DNA of 64,000 bases from JADJLQ01 sp964405735 (GCA_964405735.1 CAYOPD010000003.1:1-64000); one strand, 5' to 3'. Counted from the stretch's first letter, positions 34,147 through 44,128 are shown. The notes: generated by a model not told the origin, from the letters alone. A program made the numbers and translations.

Positions 34147-34845
34147 TTATTTCGAAGGCTCCTGCAGCAGGTCCATAAACTCCACGGTAGTCTGCTCCAT
34201 GCTGAATACCACTTTTTCCACATTGGACACCAGAAGATTATAACCTATGTAGGCAAAAATGCCCACTGCAAGGCCCACCGCGGTGGTGATCAGGGCCTGG
34301 TAGATCCCCCCGGACAGGGTAGCCGGTGTCACATTTTGCTGGTTTGCCATGTTGTAGAAAGCCTGGATCATCCCGGTGACCGTCCCGAAAAATCCTATCA
34401 TTGGGGCCGCCCCGGCAATGCTGGCCATGATCGACAGGTTTTTTTCAAGCTTGAATAATTCAAGATTGCCTGTATTTTCAATGGCAGCATCGATGTCCCT
34501 TAAGGGTTTTCCAATACGCTGAAGGCCTTTTTCGATCATCCGCGCCATGGGGGTATCCGTGTGCGCGCAAAGGTTGCGGGCCGCATCAATATTGCCATTC
34601 TGAACACTGTTGCGGATGTTGTTCATAAAATTCTGGTCCACGGCGCTGGCCCTTTGAAGAGAACGGTAACGGTCCACGAAAATGAATATGGCCACAAAAG
34701 ACAGTACCAGGTTGATGCCAACATTGGCTATTCCCAAAAACCCGGTCTGCATCAGGATATCCCATAGACTCTGGGTACCAACGGTCGTTTCAGGGGTATC
34801 CAGAGCTGGTAAATTGGCCACTTGCAGGAAAATCGATAATAACAT
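34147..34845 (-). CDS. exbB: ExbB/TolQ proton channel
   Basis: The 232-residue protein has three membrane helices: one at about 38-55 (GINLVLSFVAIFIFVDRYRS), then IASIAGAAPMIGFFGTVTGM after a cytoplasmic domain, and TTAVGLAVGIFAYIGYNLLV. The APMIGFFGTVTGMIQAF and ALITTAVGLAVGI segments are the conserved MotA/TolQ/ExbB pore signatures. It is the first gene of the exbB-exbD-tonB-folC operon. A short palindrome, AACGG-ATTAAAA-CCGTT, lies in its leader at 34871-34887. Confidence 0.94.
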   Translation of the reverse strand: MLLSIFLQVANLPALDTPETTVGTQSLWDILMQTGFLGIANVGINLVLSFVAIFIFVDRYRSLQRASAVDQNFMNNIRNSVQNGNIDAARNLCAHTDTPMARMIEKGLQRIGKPLRDIDAAIENTGNLELFKLEKNLSIMASIAGAAPMIGFFGTVTGMIQAFYNMANQQNVTPATLSGGIYQALITTAVGLAVGIFAYIGYNLLVSNVEKVVFSMEQTTVEFMDLLQEPSK

Positions 34846-34905
34846 AAGTTAGTTTTAGAAGTTTAAGCTGAACGGATTAAAACCGTTAAGTAGTATTGAT
34901 TCCCG

Positions 34906-34913
34906 CAAAATTA
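34906..34913 (-). promoter_or_regulatory. Probable -7 box of the exbB operon
   Basis: On the minus strand TAATTTTG matches TAnnTTTG, about 60 bp before the exbB start codon. No clear TTG lies at the usual -33 distance. It stands back to back with the fadN promoter. Confidence 0.45.
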
Positions 34914-34948
34914 GCGCTTCATTAAGATATATTATAATTAATTGTAAT

Positions 34949-34980
34949 TTGATAAAGTATTTGGATAAAACTTAACTTTG
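34949..34980 (+). promoter_or_regulatory. fadN-fadA promoter
   Basis: TTG at 34949-34951 and TAACTTTG at 34973-34980 are 21 nt apart and fit the Bacteroidota consensus. The start codon of the fused beta-oxidation gene is at 34997, so the leader would be very short. Confidence 0.65.
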
Positions 34981-34996
34981 AGTCAAATACCATGGT

Positions 34997-37384
34997 ATGA
35001 TCAGAATAAGCAAAGTGGTCGTCCTCGGCTCGGGAGTGATGGGCAGCGGGATTGCCTGCCACCTGGCCAATTGCGGCTTACAGGTCTGGATGCTCGATAT
35101 CCTGCCACCCGATCTCCGGGAAGAAGAAAAATCGAATCAAGCGGCCCGGAACCGTATGGCAGATACTGCGCTCCGGAATTCCATTAAATCAAAACCGGCT
35201 CCCCTTTATCACAAAGACCTGGTGAAACGGATTCAAACCGGCAACTTCGAAGATGACCTCGGCGTGATCCGCGAATGCGACTGGGTCATTGAAGCCGTAG
35301 TTGAAAAACTGGAAGTCAAAAAAGCGCTCTTTGAAAAAGTGGAACAATACCGCAAACCGGGCACCCTGGTGAGCAGCAATACTTCAGGCATACCCATCCA
35401 TCTGATGGCAGAAGGCCGCAGCGGGGATTTCAGGACTCATTTCCTGGGCACTCATTTTTTTAATCCTCCAAGGTACCTGCGGTTATTGGAAATCATACCC
35501 GGGCCCGACACCCGGCCCGAAGTGACCGAGTTTTTTATGCAATTCGGCGACCGTTATTTGGGTAAACGAACGGTAAAGTGCAAGGACACCCCGGCTTTTA
35601 TAGCCAACCGGATCGGGGTCTACGCCATGTCTAAAATATTTCAACTGTCCGAGGAACTTGGCCTGGACATCAATACCGTCGACAAGCTGACCGGGCCCGC
35701 TATGGGCCGCCCAAACACGGGCACTTTCCGGCTTGCTGACCTGGTAGGCCTGGATACCGCGGTTAAAGTCATCGAAGGCATCCGGCAAAATTGTCCGGAT
35801 GATGAACAAATCCATAAGGTGAACATACCGGCTTATCTCAAATACCTGGTGGATAACAAATGGTACGGCAACAAATCGAACAAGGGTTTTTATTTCAAAT
35901 CGGAGGAAAAGGACGAAAAAGGGAAAAGCATCATATACGGCCTCAACCTTAAAACCCAACAATACGAAGCACCGGTCAAAACGAGTCTGGCCAGCCTGGG
36001 CGTCTCCAAACAGACCGATGACCTCTCTGCCCGGCTAAAAGCAATTATCCGGATGGATGATCCGGGTGCCCTTTTAATTGCCCGTTCGTTAGCCGGATTG
36101 TTTGCCTATGCCTCCAACCGGGTTCCGGAGATCAGCGACAGCATTTACAGCATCGATGACGCCTTGAAGGCCGGTTTTGCCTGGGACCTTGGTCCCTTTG
36201 AATATTGGGATGCCCTAGGCCTGGAAGAAGGCATTCGCCTGGCGGAAAAATACGGCGAGCGGGTGGCGCCCTGGGTAATGGACATGAAAGCCTCGGGCCA
36301 TGCTGCCTTTTATACCCGGGAAGGCAAGATCCGGGCCTACAATCCATTGACCAAAACCATGGAGGTTATACCGGGCCGCGAACAACTGGTTAACCTGATG
36401 GCCCTCTCTGGTTCCAAACCGGTCGTGCAGAATCCCGATGCGGTGATTCATGATATCGGGGACGGTGTGCTTTGCCTTGAATTCCGGAGCAAAGCCAATA
36501 CCCTCGGAGAAGGGGTGGTCAGAGCCTTGCTGGAAGGCATTCAAATTGCCGAGGATGGGGACTGGAAAGGACTGGTCATCGGCAATCATGGAAAAAACTT
36601 CAGTGTGGGCGCCAATCTGATGATTGTAGCCATGATGGCTTATCAGCAGGAATGGGATGAATTGAATATGTCCGTAAAGGCATTCCAGGATGCAACGATG
36701 CGGTGCCGGTATTCTAAAATTCCGGTGGTCATCGCGACCCAGGGTTATGTTTTTGGAGGAGGTTGTGAAATGATGATGCACTGCGATGCCGCCCTTTGTG
36801 CCGCCGAATCCTATATCGGCCTGGTGGAAGCCGGGGTGGGTTTGATACCGGGAGGCGGAGGTACCAAAGAGTTTGCGCTAAGGGCATCCGATGCATTTTT
36901 TGAAGGAGATGTTCGAATCCCCACCCTCATGGAAAAATTCAGAACCATTGCAATGGCATCGGTAGCCGCTTCGGCCGAGGAAGCGTTTGGCCTGGGATAC
37001 CTGATACGAAACCGGGACCAGGTGGTCCTCAACCTCGACCGGAACCTGACCGAGGCAAAGCAAAAAGTACTTGCTCTGGCAGAACATTATGTAATGCCTG
37101 TTCGCCGGGAAGATGTATTCGTCCTCGGACAACAGGGTTTGGCTTCATTGTATATCGCGGCACACAGCCTCAAGCTTGGAAATTATGCCAGCGAACACGA
37201 TGTAAAAATCGCGAAAAAAGCAGCCTGGGTGCTCTGCGGAGGGGACCTCAGCGCACCGCAAAACGTCAGCGAACAATATTTGCTGGATATTGAAAGAGAA
37301 GCTTTCCTCAGCCTTTGTGGTGAAGCAAAGACGCTCGAACGCATCCAGTATATGCTCGAAAACAACAAACCCCTGAGAAACTGA
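34997..37384 (+). CDS. fadN: 3-hydroxyacyl-CoA dehydrogenase / enoyl-CoA hydratase fusion
   Basis: The 795-residue bifunctional protein has the dehydrogenase first: the NAD loop VVVLGSGVMGSGIA at residues 7-20, ECDWVIEAVVEKLEVK, and LGTHFFNPPRYLRLLEIIPG with the catalytic His. The hydratase lies in the last 330 residues: GKNFSVGANL forms part of the oxyanion hole, YVFGGGCEMMMHCD the second, and GLVEAGVGLIPGGGG holds the catalytic Glu. Dehydrogenase-first order is as in Bacillus FadN and opposite to E. coli FadB. It hydrates trans-2-enoyl-CoA and oxidises the hydroxyacyl product. fadA follows 30 bp downstream. Confidence 0.94.
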   Translation: MIRISKVVVLGSGVMGSGIACHLANCGLQVWMLDILPPDLREEEKSNQAARNRMADTALRNSIKSKPAPLYHKDLVKRIQTGNFEDDLGVIRECDWVIEAVVEKLEVKKALFEKVEQYRKPGTLVSSNTSGIPIHLMAEGRSGDFRTHFLGTHFFNPPRYLRLLEIIPGPDTRPEVTEFFMQFGDRYLGKRTVKCKDTPAFIANRIGVYAMSKIFQLSEELGLDINTVDKLTGPAMGRPNTGTFRLADLVGLDTAVKVIEGIRQNCPDDEQIHKVNIPAYLKYLVDNKWYGNKSNKGFYFKSEEKDEKGKSIIYGLNLKTQQYEAPVKTSLASLGVSKQTDDLSARLKAIIRMDDPGALLIARSLAGLFAYASNRVPEISDSIYSIDDALKAGFAWDLGPFEYWDALGLEEGIRLAEKYGERVAPWVMDMKASGHAAFYTREGKIRAYNPLTKTMEVIPGREQLVNLMALSGSKPVVQNPDAVIHDIGDGVLCLEFRSKANTLGEGVVRALLEGIQIAEDGDWKGLVIGNHGKNFSVGANLMIVAMMAYQQEWDELNMSVKAFQDATMRCRYSKIPVVIATQGYVFGGGCEMMMHCDAALCAAESYIGLVEAGVGLIPGGGGTKEFALRASDAFFEGDVRIPTLMEKFRTIAMASVAASAEEAFGLGYLIRNRDQVVLNLDRNLTEAKQKVLALAEHYVMPVRREDVFVLGQQGLASLYIAAHSLKLGNYASEHDVKIAKKAAWVLCGGDLSAPQNVSEQYLLDIEREAFLSLCGEAKTLERIQYMLENNKPLRN

Positions 37385-37414
37385 TATTATTAACCCATTC
37401 TCATTCCTTTGACT

Positions 37415-38590
37415 ATGAAAGAAGCTTATATCGTTGCCGCCAGAAGAAGTGCCGTCGGCAAAGCCAATAAAGGAGGTTTCCGCTTTTTTCGTTCGGATGA
37501 CCTCGCCGTAGAAATCATCCAGGGCCTGATGGCCACGGTTCCCCAGGTGGACCCAAAAACCATTGACGATGTAATTGTCGGCTGTGCCAATCCGGAAGGT
37601 GAACAGGGTTTACAGATCGGCCGGCAGATTTCCGTTCGTGCCCTGGGCATCGAAGTGCCCGGCATGACCATCAACAGGTACTGCGCCAGCGGCCTTGAAT
37701 CGATAGCCATAGCTACGGCAAAAATCCGCAGCGGCATGGCGGATTGTATCGTGGCCGGTGGGGCCGAAAGCATGAGCCTGGTCCCCATGACCGGTTATAA
37801 ACTGGCGCCCAGCTACCGGGTAGCCGTCAATACCCCCGATTATGTGGTCGGCATGGGCCTGACCGCGGAAGCGGTCGCAAAAAAGTTTAAAATCAGCCGG
37901 GACAGGCAGGATGAATTTTCCGTCCGTTCACACCGTCTCGCGGCAAACGCCATCGAATCCGGCTTTTTCAAAGAACAGATCATTCCGGTAAAGGTTACGG
38001 ACGTCCGGGTAGATCAGAATAAAAAAATTGAAAAAAGTTATATCGTTGATACCGACGAAGGCGTACGGAAAGATACTACCGTAGAGACGCTGTCCCGGTT
38101 ACCTGCGGTTTTCAGCATGAATGGCTCGGTCACGGCAGGCAATTCCTCACAAACCTCTGACGGCGCGGCATTTGTAATGGTCATGAGTGAAGAACGGGTG
38201 AAGGCACTCGGCCTGCAGCCCATCGCCCGTCTGGTATCCTGCGACATTGCAGGGGTAGAGCCGATCATCATGGGGATCGGGCCCTGTGCCGCTATTCCCA
38301 AAGCGCTTCGAAAAGCTGGCCTGCGCCTGGAGGATATTCAGTTGATTGAACTTAACGAAGCTTTTGCTGCCCAATCGCTGGCCGTGATCCAGGAGGCAAA
38401 ACTCAATCCTGACCTTGTGAATGTCAATGGTGGCGCAATAGCCCTGGGCCACCCTTTGGGTTGCACCGGTGCTAAATTGTCCATCCAGCTGTTTGGCGAA
38501 TTAAGGAGAAGAAACCTCAAATATGGCATGGTCACCGCCTGTGTGGGAGGAGGACAGGGCATCGCCGGTATCTACGAACTTTTAAATTAA
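37415..38590 (+). CDS. fadA: Acetyl-CoA acyltransferase (thiolase)
   Basis: Translation from ATG at 37415 gives 391 residues; a TTG two codons earlier is less likely. The nucleophile Cys90 lies in INRYCASGLESIA; GGAESMSLVPMTGYK, NVNGGAIALGHPLGCTGAK with the catalytic His, and the C-terminal TACVGGGQGIAG with the second Cys complete the thiolase signature. It cleaves 3-ketoacyl-CoA in the last step of the beta-oxidation cycle whose middle steps are done by the upstream fusion protein. Confidence 0.95.
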   Translation: MKEAYIVAARRSAVGKANKGGFRFFRSDDLAVEIIQGLMATVPQVDPKTIDDVIVGCANPEGEQGLQIGRQISVRALGIEVPGMTINRYCASGLESIAIATAKIRSGMADCIVAGGAESMSLVPMTGYKLAPSYRVAVNTPDYVVGMGLTAEAVAKKFKISRDRQDEFSVRSHRLAANAIESGFFKEQIIPVKVTDVRVDQNKKIEKSYIVDTDEGVRKDTTVETLSRLPAVFSMNGSVTAGNSSQTSDGAAFVMVMSEERVKALGLQPIARLVSCDIAGVEPIIMGIGPCAAIPKALRKAGLRLEDIQLIELNEAFAAQSLAVIQEAKLNPDLVNVNGGAIALGHPLGCTGAKLSIQLFGELRRRNLKYGMVTACVGGGQGIAGIYELLN

Positions 38591-38727
38591 AGCGCGGGAC
38601 CGACTAAAAGGTTACCACTATGACACAACATAACGCAGGCAACAAAGCGATAGAATAAACATTTGCATATATCCTCCTGATCATTGGCCAAAAAGCTGTC
38701 TTCGGAAAATTTTTTTACTTTTTAGGC

Positions 38728-41502
38728 GTGAAAAAAGGGTGGACGTCCATACTGCTGCTGTTGCCGTATGCCTTTGTGCTCGGTCAAACTTTCTCTGGCC
38801 ATCCCCCGGGACTGCATTGGCAAAAACTCGAATCCGGAGAGGTAAATATTTTTTTTCCGAAGGGGCTTGAGCCGGTTGCGGACCGGGTGTATAAACTGAT
38901 CCATCAGCATCATCTTTCGGATTCCGCACTTGGTACTGCCAGGATAAAATTCAACCTGGTCCTGCAAAACCAGACGATCTGGTCCAACGGCTATGCCGGA
39001 ATCGGTCCATTCATGTCCGAATATTTTCTCACTCCTCCCCTTAATTCCTATGTGATCGGGTCTGGTGACTGGGCCAGCATGCTGGCCATACATGAATACC
39101 GGCATATCCAGCAATTTATGAACTCACGGAAAGGCCTTACCCGATTTTTATACACCATCATGGGGGAAGAAGCCTGGGCGGCGGCCTCGGGTCTTGCCTT
39201 GCCCGACTGGTTTTTAGAAGGGGATGCCGTAGTAGCGGAAACGGCCTTTTCAAACAGTGGCAGGGGGCGCATGCCTGCTTTCCGTACGGAATACCGTGCC
39301 CTGGCAAAAGAGAATACCTATTGGCCTTACATCAAAGCGCGAAACGGCTCTTTCAAAAGCCTGGTCCCAAATGAATATGCCACCGGTTATCCCATGGTCA
39401 AATACCTCAACGATCATTTTGGTGAAGATACCTGGGGAAGGATCCTGGAAGATGCGGTGAAATACAAAGGCCTATTCAACTCGTTTTATAAGGCCATGCG
39501 CAGACAAAGCGGATTGAGTCCTGAAAAATTATACGCCCTTTCCCTCGAGGAACTGAAAAATGAACAAACCGGTGCGACCGTGGAAACAAAAGCCTACGAC
39601 CTTGCCTCCGGGAAAAATACCATTGAAAATCAGGTGTCCCCCAATCCCCTGCCCGAAGGCAATATGATCTACCTGAATACCGGGTATAACCGTTTGCCCT
39701 TTTTTAAAATGGTATATCCGGATGGCAGGCAGGAAAAACTGACTTCCATGGGAATTACCTCCGACGAGGACTTCCAGATCACGCCTCCCTTGATCACCTG
39801 GTCTGAAGTCCATACCGATCCCAGGTGGGAACAACGTACTTTTTCAGATATCGTGTGTTACAATTACACAACCGGGGTTAAAAAAACGCTGACCCGGAAA
39901 CAAAAACTTTTTCAGCCTTCACCTTCCAATAATTCGGCCGCCATTACCTGCGTGGAGATTAAGACGGACGGTCATTGTGACCTGGTGGTCCTGGACACCC
40001 TGGGGCTTGTGGTACATTCCTTTTCAATGCCTGAAGGATACATCGCCACAAACCCGGTTTTTGATGCCGCAGATACCAGCCTGACGGTGGTGCTTCGGGG
40101 AGGAGGATACGCAAAAATCGTGCGCTATACATTGTCTGACGGTGAGGCCCGTGACCTGACCCGGCCTGAAACCTGCATCATATCAAACCTCGTCAATCAG
40201 AACGATACCGTTTATTTCAGCAGCGATATATCCGGCAGGGACAATATCTATGCTTTTGATCCGGTGAGCCGCGGGGTTTTTCAATTGACCGATCACGACA
40301 TCGGTATCCAGCAATTCAATCTCGAAGGGGATAAAATTCTGTATAATGTCCAGACGGCCTCAGGCTTAAGGATCAGGTCAATGTCCATTTCCGGAAGCCA
40401 CATGCGTCCGGTAGATTATTTTGATACCAAGCCTCCTCCTTCAAAGTCCAATCCGGGTACGAATGAATTGTCCTTCCCGGTTTGGGTATCCAAGCCGGCC
40501 AGTTTGTTAAACAATCCCTTCAGGGTATACAGTTGGGCGCTTCGTCCGGATGAAGGGGGCAATGTGCTCCGGGTCACTGGCAGAAATGTCCTGCATACTT
40601 TGCAAGGCTCGGTAGATTACCGGTTTCTGGAAGAGGATGAGGCACATACACTGGAAGGATCTGCTGCGCTGGGCCTTGCTTATCCCCTGCTGACCTTTTC
40701 AGGCAGCAGGACCTGGGGTCGAAGGATATCCCGATTATCCAGCCCGGGCACGGACAGCATCCGATGGAATGAATCCAACCTAAGCCTGGGGGCATCTATT
40801 CCACTTCAGTTTTACAGGAACAATCAGATCATCCAGGTCAGGCCCCTGGTCCAATATGGGGTTTACCTGCCGGACTACCGTACCGGTGACCGGGTCAATT
40901 ACCAAAGCACCCGTTATTTACGGGCAGGGCTTCTCTTTCTCAATTACCGGCGGAGGGCATACCAGCATCCGGCATCCCGGTTTTCCCAGGAAGTATCCTT
41001 TAGCTGGTCCCGGGCAGTCAATCATTCTGCTGAAGCTTTTAACCTCAACAGCAACTGGCATTTCCCGGGATGGGGCAGAAACGATGTCGTGGAAGCCGAA
41101 TGGGATTTTCATCGTCAACCGAGGACCGATCCATACCGGTTTTCCAATGCGCTGCGTTTTATATCCGGTTATGAAAGTTTCACCAGCGACCAGGCAAACC
41201 GATGGAGGATCGCTTATCATTTTCCCCTTTTTTATCCGGATGCCGGAATCAACGGGATCTATTTCCTTAAACGAGTGCGGGGCCGCTTTTTTTATGAAGG
41301 GATGCAATCAGTGATCCGGCGAACAAGGGGGGACCTTCGGATCAATTATTCCAGCAGTGGTGCTGAATTGTTACTGGATGGCCATGCCCTGAATGTATTG
41401 CCAGTGAGTGTTGGCATCCGGTTCAGCTATCTGTGGAACCAGGACCTGATCAGGGGGACGGACCGGCCCCATTGGGCATTTATCGTGGAGCAATTGTTTT
41501 AG
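38728..41502 (+). CDS. Predicted outer-membrane metallopeptidase: gluzincin-like site, propeller and beta barrel
   Basis: The 924-residue protein starts at GTG with a signal peptide ending VLGQ. A zinc-like motif HEYRH at residues 122-126 lies 38 residues before WFLEGDA, where Glu164 would be the third ligand; HExxH plus a downstream Glu is the gluzincin pattern. Residues about 290-560 carry repeating strands like those of TolB/WD40 propellers (LVVLDTLGLVVHSFSMPEGY, VYFSSDISGRDNIYAFDPVS). The last 330 residues have alternating amphipathic strands (LGASIPLQFYRNNQIIQVRP, LFLNYRRRA, VSVGIRFSYLW) ending in F, as in outer-membrane barrels. It should face the cell surface; the substrate is unknown. 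Confidence 0.8.
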   Translation: MKKGWTSILLLLPYAFVLGQTFSGHPPGLHWQKLESGEVNIFFPKGLEPVADRVYKLIHQHHLSDSALGTARIKFNLVLQNQTIWSNGYAGIGPFMSEYFLTPPLNSYVIGSGDWASMLAIHEYRHIQQFMNSRKGLTRFLYTIMGEEAWAAASGLALPDWFLEGDAVVAETAFSNSGRGRMPAFRTEYRALAKENTYWPYIKARNGSFKSLVPNEYATGYPMVKYLNDHFGEDTWGRILEDAVKYKGLFNSFYKAMRRQSGLSPEKLYALSLEELKNEQTGATVETKAYDLASGKNTIENQVSPNPLPEGNMIYLNTGYNRLPFFKMVYPDGRQEKLTSMGITSDEDFQITPPLITWSEVHTDPRWEQRTFSDIVCYNYTTGVKKTLTRKQKLFQPSPSNNSAAITCVEIKTDGHCDLVVLDTLGLVVHSFSMPEGYIATNPVFDAADTSLTVVLRGGGYAKIVRYTLSDGEARDLTRPETCIISNLVNQNDTVYFSSDISGRDNIYAFDPVSRGVFQLTDHDIGIQQFNLEGDKILYNVQTASGLRIRSMSISGSHMRPVDYFDTKPPPSKSNPGTNELSFPVWVSKPASLLNNPFRVYSWALRPDEGGNVLRVTGRNVLHTLQGSVDYRFLEEDEAHTLEGSAALGLAYPLLTFSGSRTWGRRISRLSSPGTDSIRWNESNLSLGASIPLQFYRNNQIIQVRPLVQYGVYLPDYRTGDRVNYQSTRYLRAGLLFLNYRRRAYQHPASRFSQEVSFSWSRAVNHSAEAFNLNSNWHFPGWGRNDVVEAEWDFHRQPRTDPYRFSNALRFISGYESFTSDQANRWRIAYHFPLFYPDAGINGIYFLKRVRGRFFYEGMQSVIRRTRGDLRINYSSSGAELLLDGHALNVLPVSVGIRFSYLWNQDLIRGTDRPHWAFIVEQLF

Positions 41503-41513
41503 CGTTTCTGTCT

Positions 41514-42197
41514 CTATTTTTTCAACATCCGGTCAATGTCATCGACTTTGCCAAAAACAACGAGCATGTCGTTGGCTTCCAGCCGGGTTTCAGGGGATAC
41601 GACACCTAGGATTTCATGGAAGACCTGCACCTGGCCGAAATTATTCACTTTTTCCTTGTTGCGGATAATGGTGACAATATTGATATTAAATTCCTTTTGA
41701 AAATTGACTTCCCGGATCGTCTTTCCGACAAAAGCATCGGGTAGAGTGGCTTCGATCACCTTATATTGGTCATCCAGGGTGAAAGAATCGACAATGGTGC
41801 CGATATCCAGCCTTTTGGCCAGGCGGTAGGCCGTATCGGCCTCCGGATGGATGATTTCATCGATGCCCATGGCTTCCATGACCTGCTGGTGAGCCGGGTT
41901 GATGGCACGGGCAATCAGGCGCTTGGCTTTCATTTGTTTGATCAGGGCGGTGGTAATGATGGAAGCACCCGTATCCTCGCCAATGCCGACGATGACCACA
42001 TCGGAATTTTTTACAGGCAGCGAACGAACCGCAGACTGGTCCGTGGTGTCCATGCAGATGGTATGGGTGATGCTATCCTGCAGAAATTCGACCCTTTTCA
42101 TGTTGGAGTCTACGCCGATGACTTCATGGCCCAGTTCGGTCAGTTTGATACTGAGTTCCGAACCGAAATTACCAAGGCCTAAAACGATAAATTTCAT
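41514..42197 (-). CDS. ktrA: TrkA/KtrA potassium channel regulatory subunit
   Basis: The 227-residue protein is an RCK pair: the N-terminal nucleotide-binding domain opens FIVLGLGNFGSELSIKL (GxGxxG), with DTTDQSAVRSL and VVIVGIGEDTGASI, and the C-terminal TrkA_C domain covers about 140-227 (GKTIREVNFQKEFNINIVTI). It binds ATP/ADP or NAD and gates the membrane subunit encoded 13 bp upstream on the same strand. One RCK unit makes it KtrA-like rather than the double TrkA. Confidence 0.94.
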   Translation of the reverse strand: MKFIVLGLGNFGSELSIKLTELGHEVIGVDSNMKRVEFLQDSITHTICMDTTDQSAVRSLPVKNSDVVIVGIGEDTGASIITTALIKQMKAKRLIARAINPAHQQVMEAMGIDEIIHPEADTAYRLAKRLDIGTIVDSFTLDDQYKVIEATLPDAFVGKTIREVNFQKEFNINIVTIIRNKEKVNNFGQVQVFHEILGVVSPETRLEANDMLVVFGKVDDIDRMLKK

Positions 42198-42210
42198 AGA
42201 AGTACATTAA

Positions 42211-44007
42211 TCAGGTGATAAAAAGGTCCTCTTTTGGATACCGGTATTGTTTTTCACGTTCTTTTCTAAAAAGCTGGATAAGTCCGATCAGGATGGTTAA
42301 AAAACCAACCCGGCCGATAAACATGGTAAAAATCAAAACGATCTTGCTGAAATCCGAAAGATAAGGAGTAATCCCCATGCTCAGACCAACCGTTCCAAGG
42401 GCGGAAAAGGCTTCAAAACCAATTTTCAGCAAATCGAATTTTCCTCCGTCATTGAGGATGATCAGGGTTATGCTCATCCCTACGGCAATCAGGGAGAGGC
42501 TGATGACGGCAAAGGCTTTCTGTATGGAATAGGCCGGGATTTCCCTCCTGCCCAGTTCCGTCCTTTCTTTACCGAGGATCTGGTTGATAAAATTGAGGGT
42601 AGCCACGGCAAATACACTGGTCTTGATCCCGCCTGCCGTACTTCCCGGCGAACCTCCGATCCACATCAGCAGGAAATAAATCATCAGGGTGGGTATGGTC
42701 ACTTCAGCAATATTGACCACATTAAATCCGGCGGTCCTGGGCGTCACGGAGCCGAAAAAACTCTCCACCAGTTTTCCAAATAAGGTCGGGTGGTCCCGAA
42801 GCGTATTATGATACTCAAAAATGTAAAACAAGAGCATACCGGCAACCAGCAAAACCAGGGTGGTAACTACCACGATGCGGGTATTGAGGGTAATGATCTG
42901 CGGTTTAAACCGGTAGGGCTTGTGCTGAATGAACAAACAATATGCCTGAAGAACTTTTTCCCGGAAGTACTGAAGGACGTTTAATAAAATGCTGAAACCG
43001 ATCCCGCCGAAAATGATCAGAATGGCAATCACCATATGGAGCCCGTAAGCATACCGGACACTTTCATGATACAGGTTGTCGTTGCCCAGGGTGGAAAACC
43101 CCGCATTGCAAAAAGCGCTGATGGAATGGAAAATGGAGAAAAAAGCATGTTCTCCAAGGGATGAAAAAATATTGGAATCAACCACAAAGAAAATAATCAG
43201 GCCACCCACCAGTTCGATGATCAGGGTAATGACCACAATGCGCACCAGGGCCTTGAGGGCGTCCGCCAGGTTCTGCACGTTGAGCATATTCTGGATGAGC
43301 ATCTGGTTTTGAAAGGTGGTGGATCCGCTGAAAATAAGGCCAAAGAGATTGGTAAAGGTCAAAATGCCCAGCCCGCCGATCTGTATCAAAAACAAAATGA
43401 CCCACTTGCCGAACAGGCTAAAGTCGGTCGCGGTATCGAGGACTACCAACCCGGTCACACAGACTGCCGATGTGGAAGTAAAAAGGGCATCCACATAACT
43501 GATCGGCCGGGTAGTAGCGGAAGGCAGCATCAGGAGTAGGCTTCCCACCAGGATAAAAAACAAAAAACTGACCAACAACAAAAAAGGAGCGTTGACCGCC
43601 GATTTTTTAAGAGAAAAGAGGCGGGTGGAAACTTCTTCCAGGAAAAGAAAAATAAAAATGCAATGGTAGATAAAAACATTGGCGGTGAGGGTTGCCGTCA
43701 CATGGATCCCTGAAAGGATACGGTGGAAAAAAAACTCGCCGACGATAGCCAGGAGCATCAGGACGAGGACAAAGGTCTGGCCTGCATACCACCGGACTTG
43801 CAATTGCCTGGTCTTCCAGCTTAAAGACATCCGGAATGCAAGCAAACCAAACGCCACCAGGTTCATTGCAGGAAACCACCGGCTGTAAAGTCCGTGGGTG
43901 GTCTGGGAGAATCCCGAATTGATGATCACCATCAAAACAGCAAAGGCGGATACCAGGATCAGGCCGTCCTCGAGGTATTTACGACTTGCAGGTCTCCCGC
44001 TGGGCAT
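42211..44007 (-). CDS. ktrB: TrkH/KtrB potassium uptake channel subunit with N-terminal membrane extension
   Basis: The 598-residue protein has the four pore repeats of the SKT family, visible as TSTSAVCVTGLVVLDT, SAFCNAGFSTLGNDN, SVTPRTAGFNVVNIAE and FEAFSALGTVGLSMG, whose glycines line the selectivity filter. Before the first repeat there are about 150 residues with four to five extra membrane helices (ILVSAFAVLMVIINSGFSQ, FVLVLMLLAIVGEFFFHRIL, FIYHCIFIFLFLEEVSTRLF), making it longer than the usual 450-480 residue KtrB. It takes up potassium with the KtrA-like regulator encoded downstream. Confidence 0.94.
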   Translation of the reverse strand: MPSGRPASRKYLEDGLILVSAFAVLMVIINSGFSQTTHGLYSRWFPAMNLVAFGLLAFRMSLSWKTRQLQVRWYAGQTFVLVLMLLAIVGEFFFHRILSGIHVTATLTANVFIYHCIFIFLFLEEVSTRLFSLKKSAVNAPFLLLVSFLFFILVGSLLLMLPSATTRPISYVDALFTSTSAVCVTGLVVLDTATDFSLFGKWVILFLIQIGGLGILTFTNLFGLIFSGSTTFQNQMLIQNMLNVQNLADALKALVRIVVITLIIELVGGLIIFFVVDSNIFSSLGEHAFFSIFHSISAFCNAGFSTLGNDNLYHESVRYAYGLHMVIAILIIFGGIGFSILLNVLQYFREKVLQAYCLFIQHKPYRFKPQIITLNTRIVVVTTLVLLVAGMLLFYIFEYHNTLRDHPTLFGKLVESFFGSVTPRTAGFNVVNIAEVTIPTLMIYFLLMWIGGSPGSTAGGIKTSVFAVATLNFINQILGKERTELGRREIPAYSIQKAFAVISLSLIAVGMSITLIILNDGGKFDLLKIGFEAFSALGTVGLSMGITPYLSDFSKIVLIFTMFIGRVGFLTILIGLIQLFRKEREKQYRYPKEDLFIT

Positions 44008-44128
44008 ATCGGTTTGGATGAATGCAAGAAGGGTGGCTATCTAAAGCACAAAGGATCACAAAAGTGAAGGATAGAAGCTTGCAAATGTCAGTATTTTAAT
44101 AGATATTTAAGAATTATTTTTAATAAGC

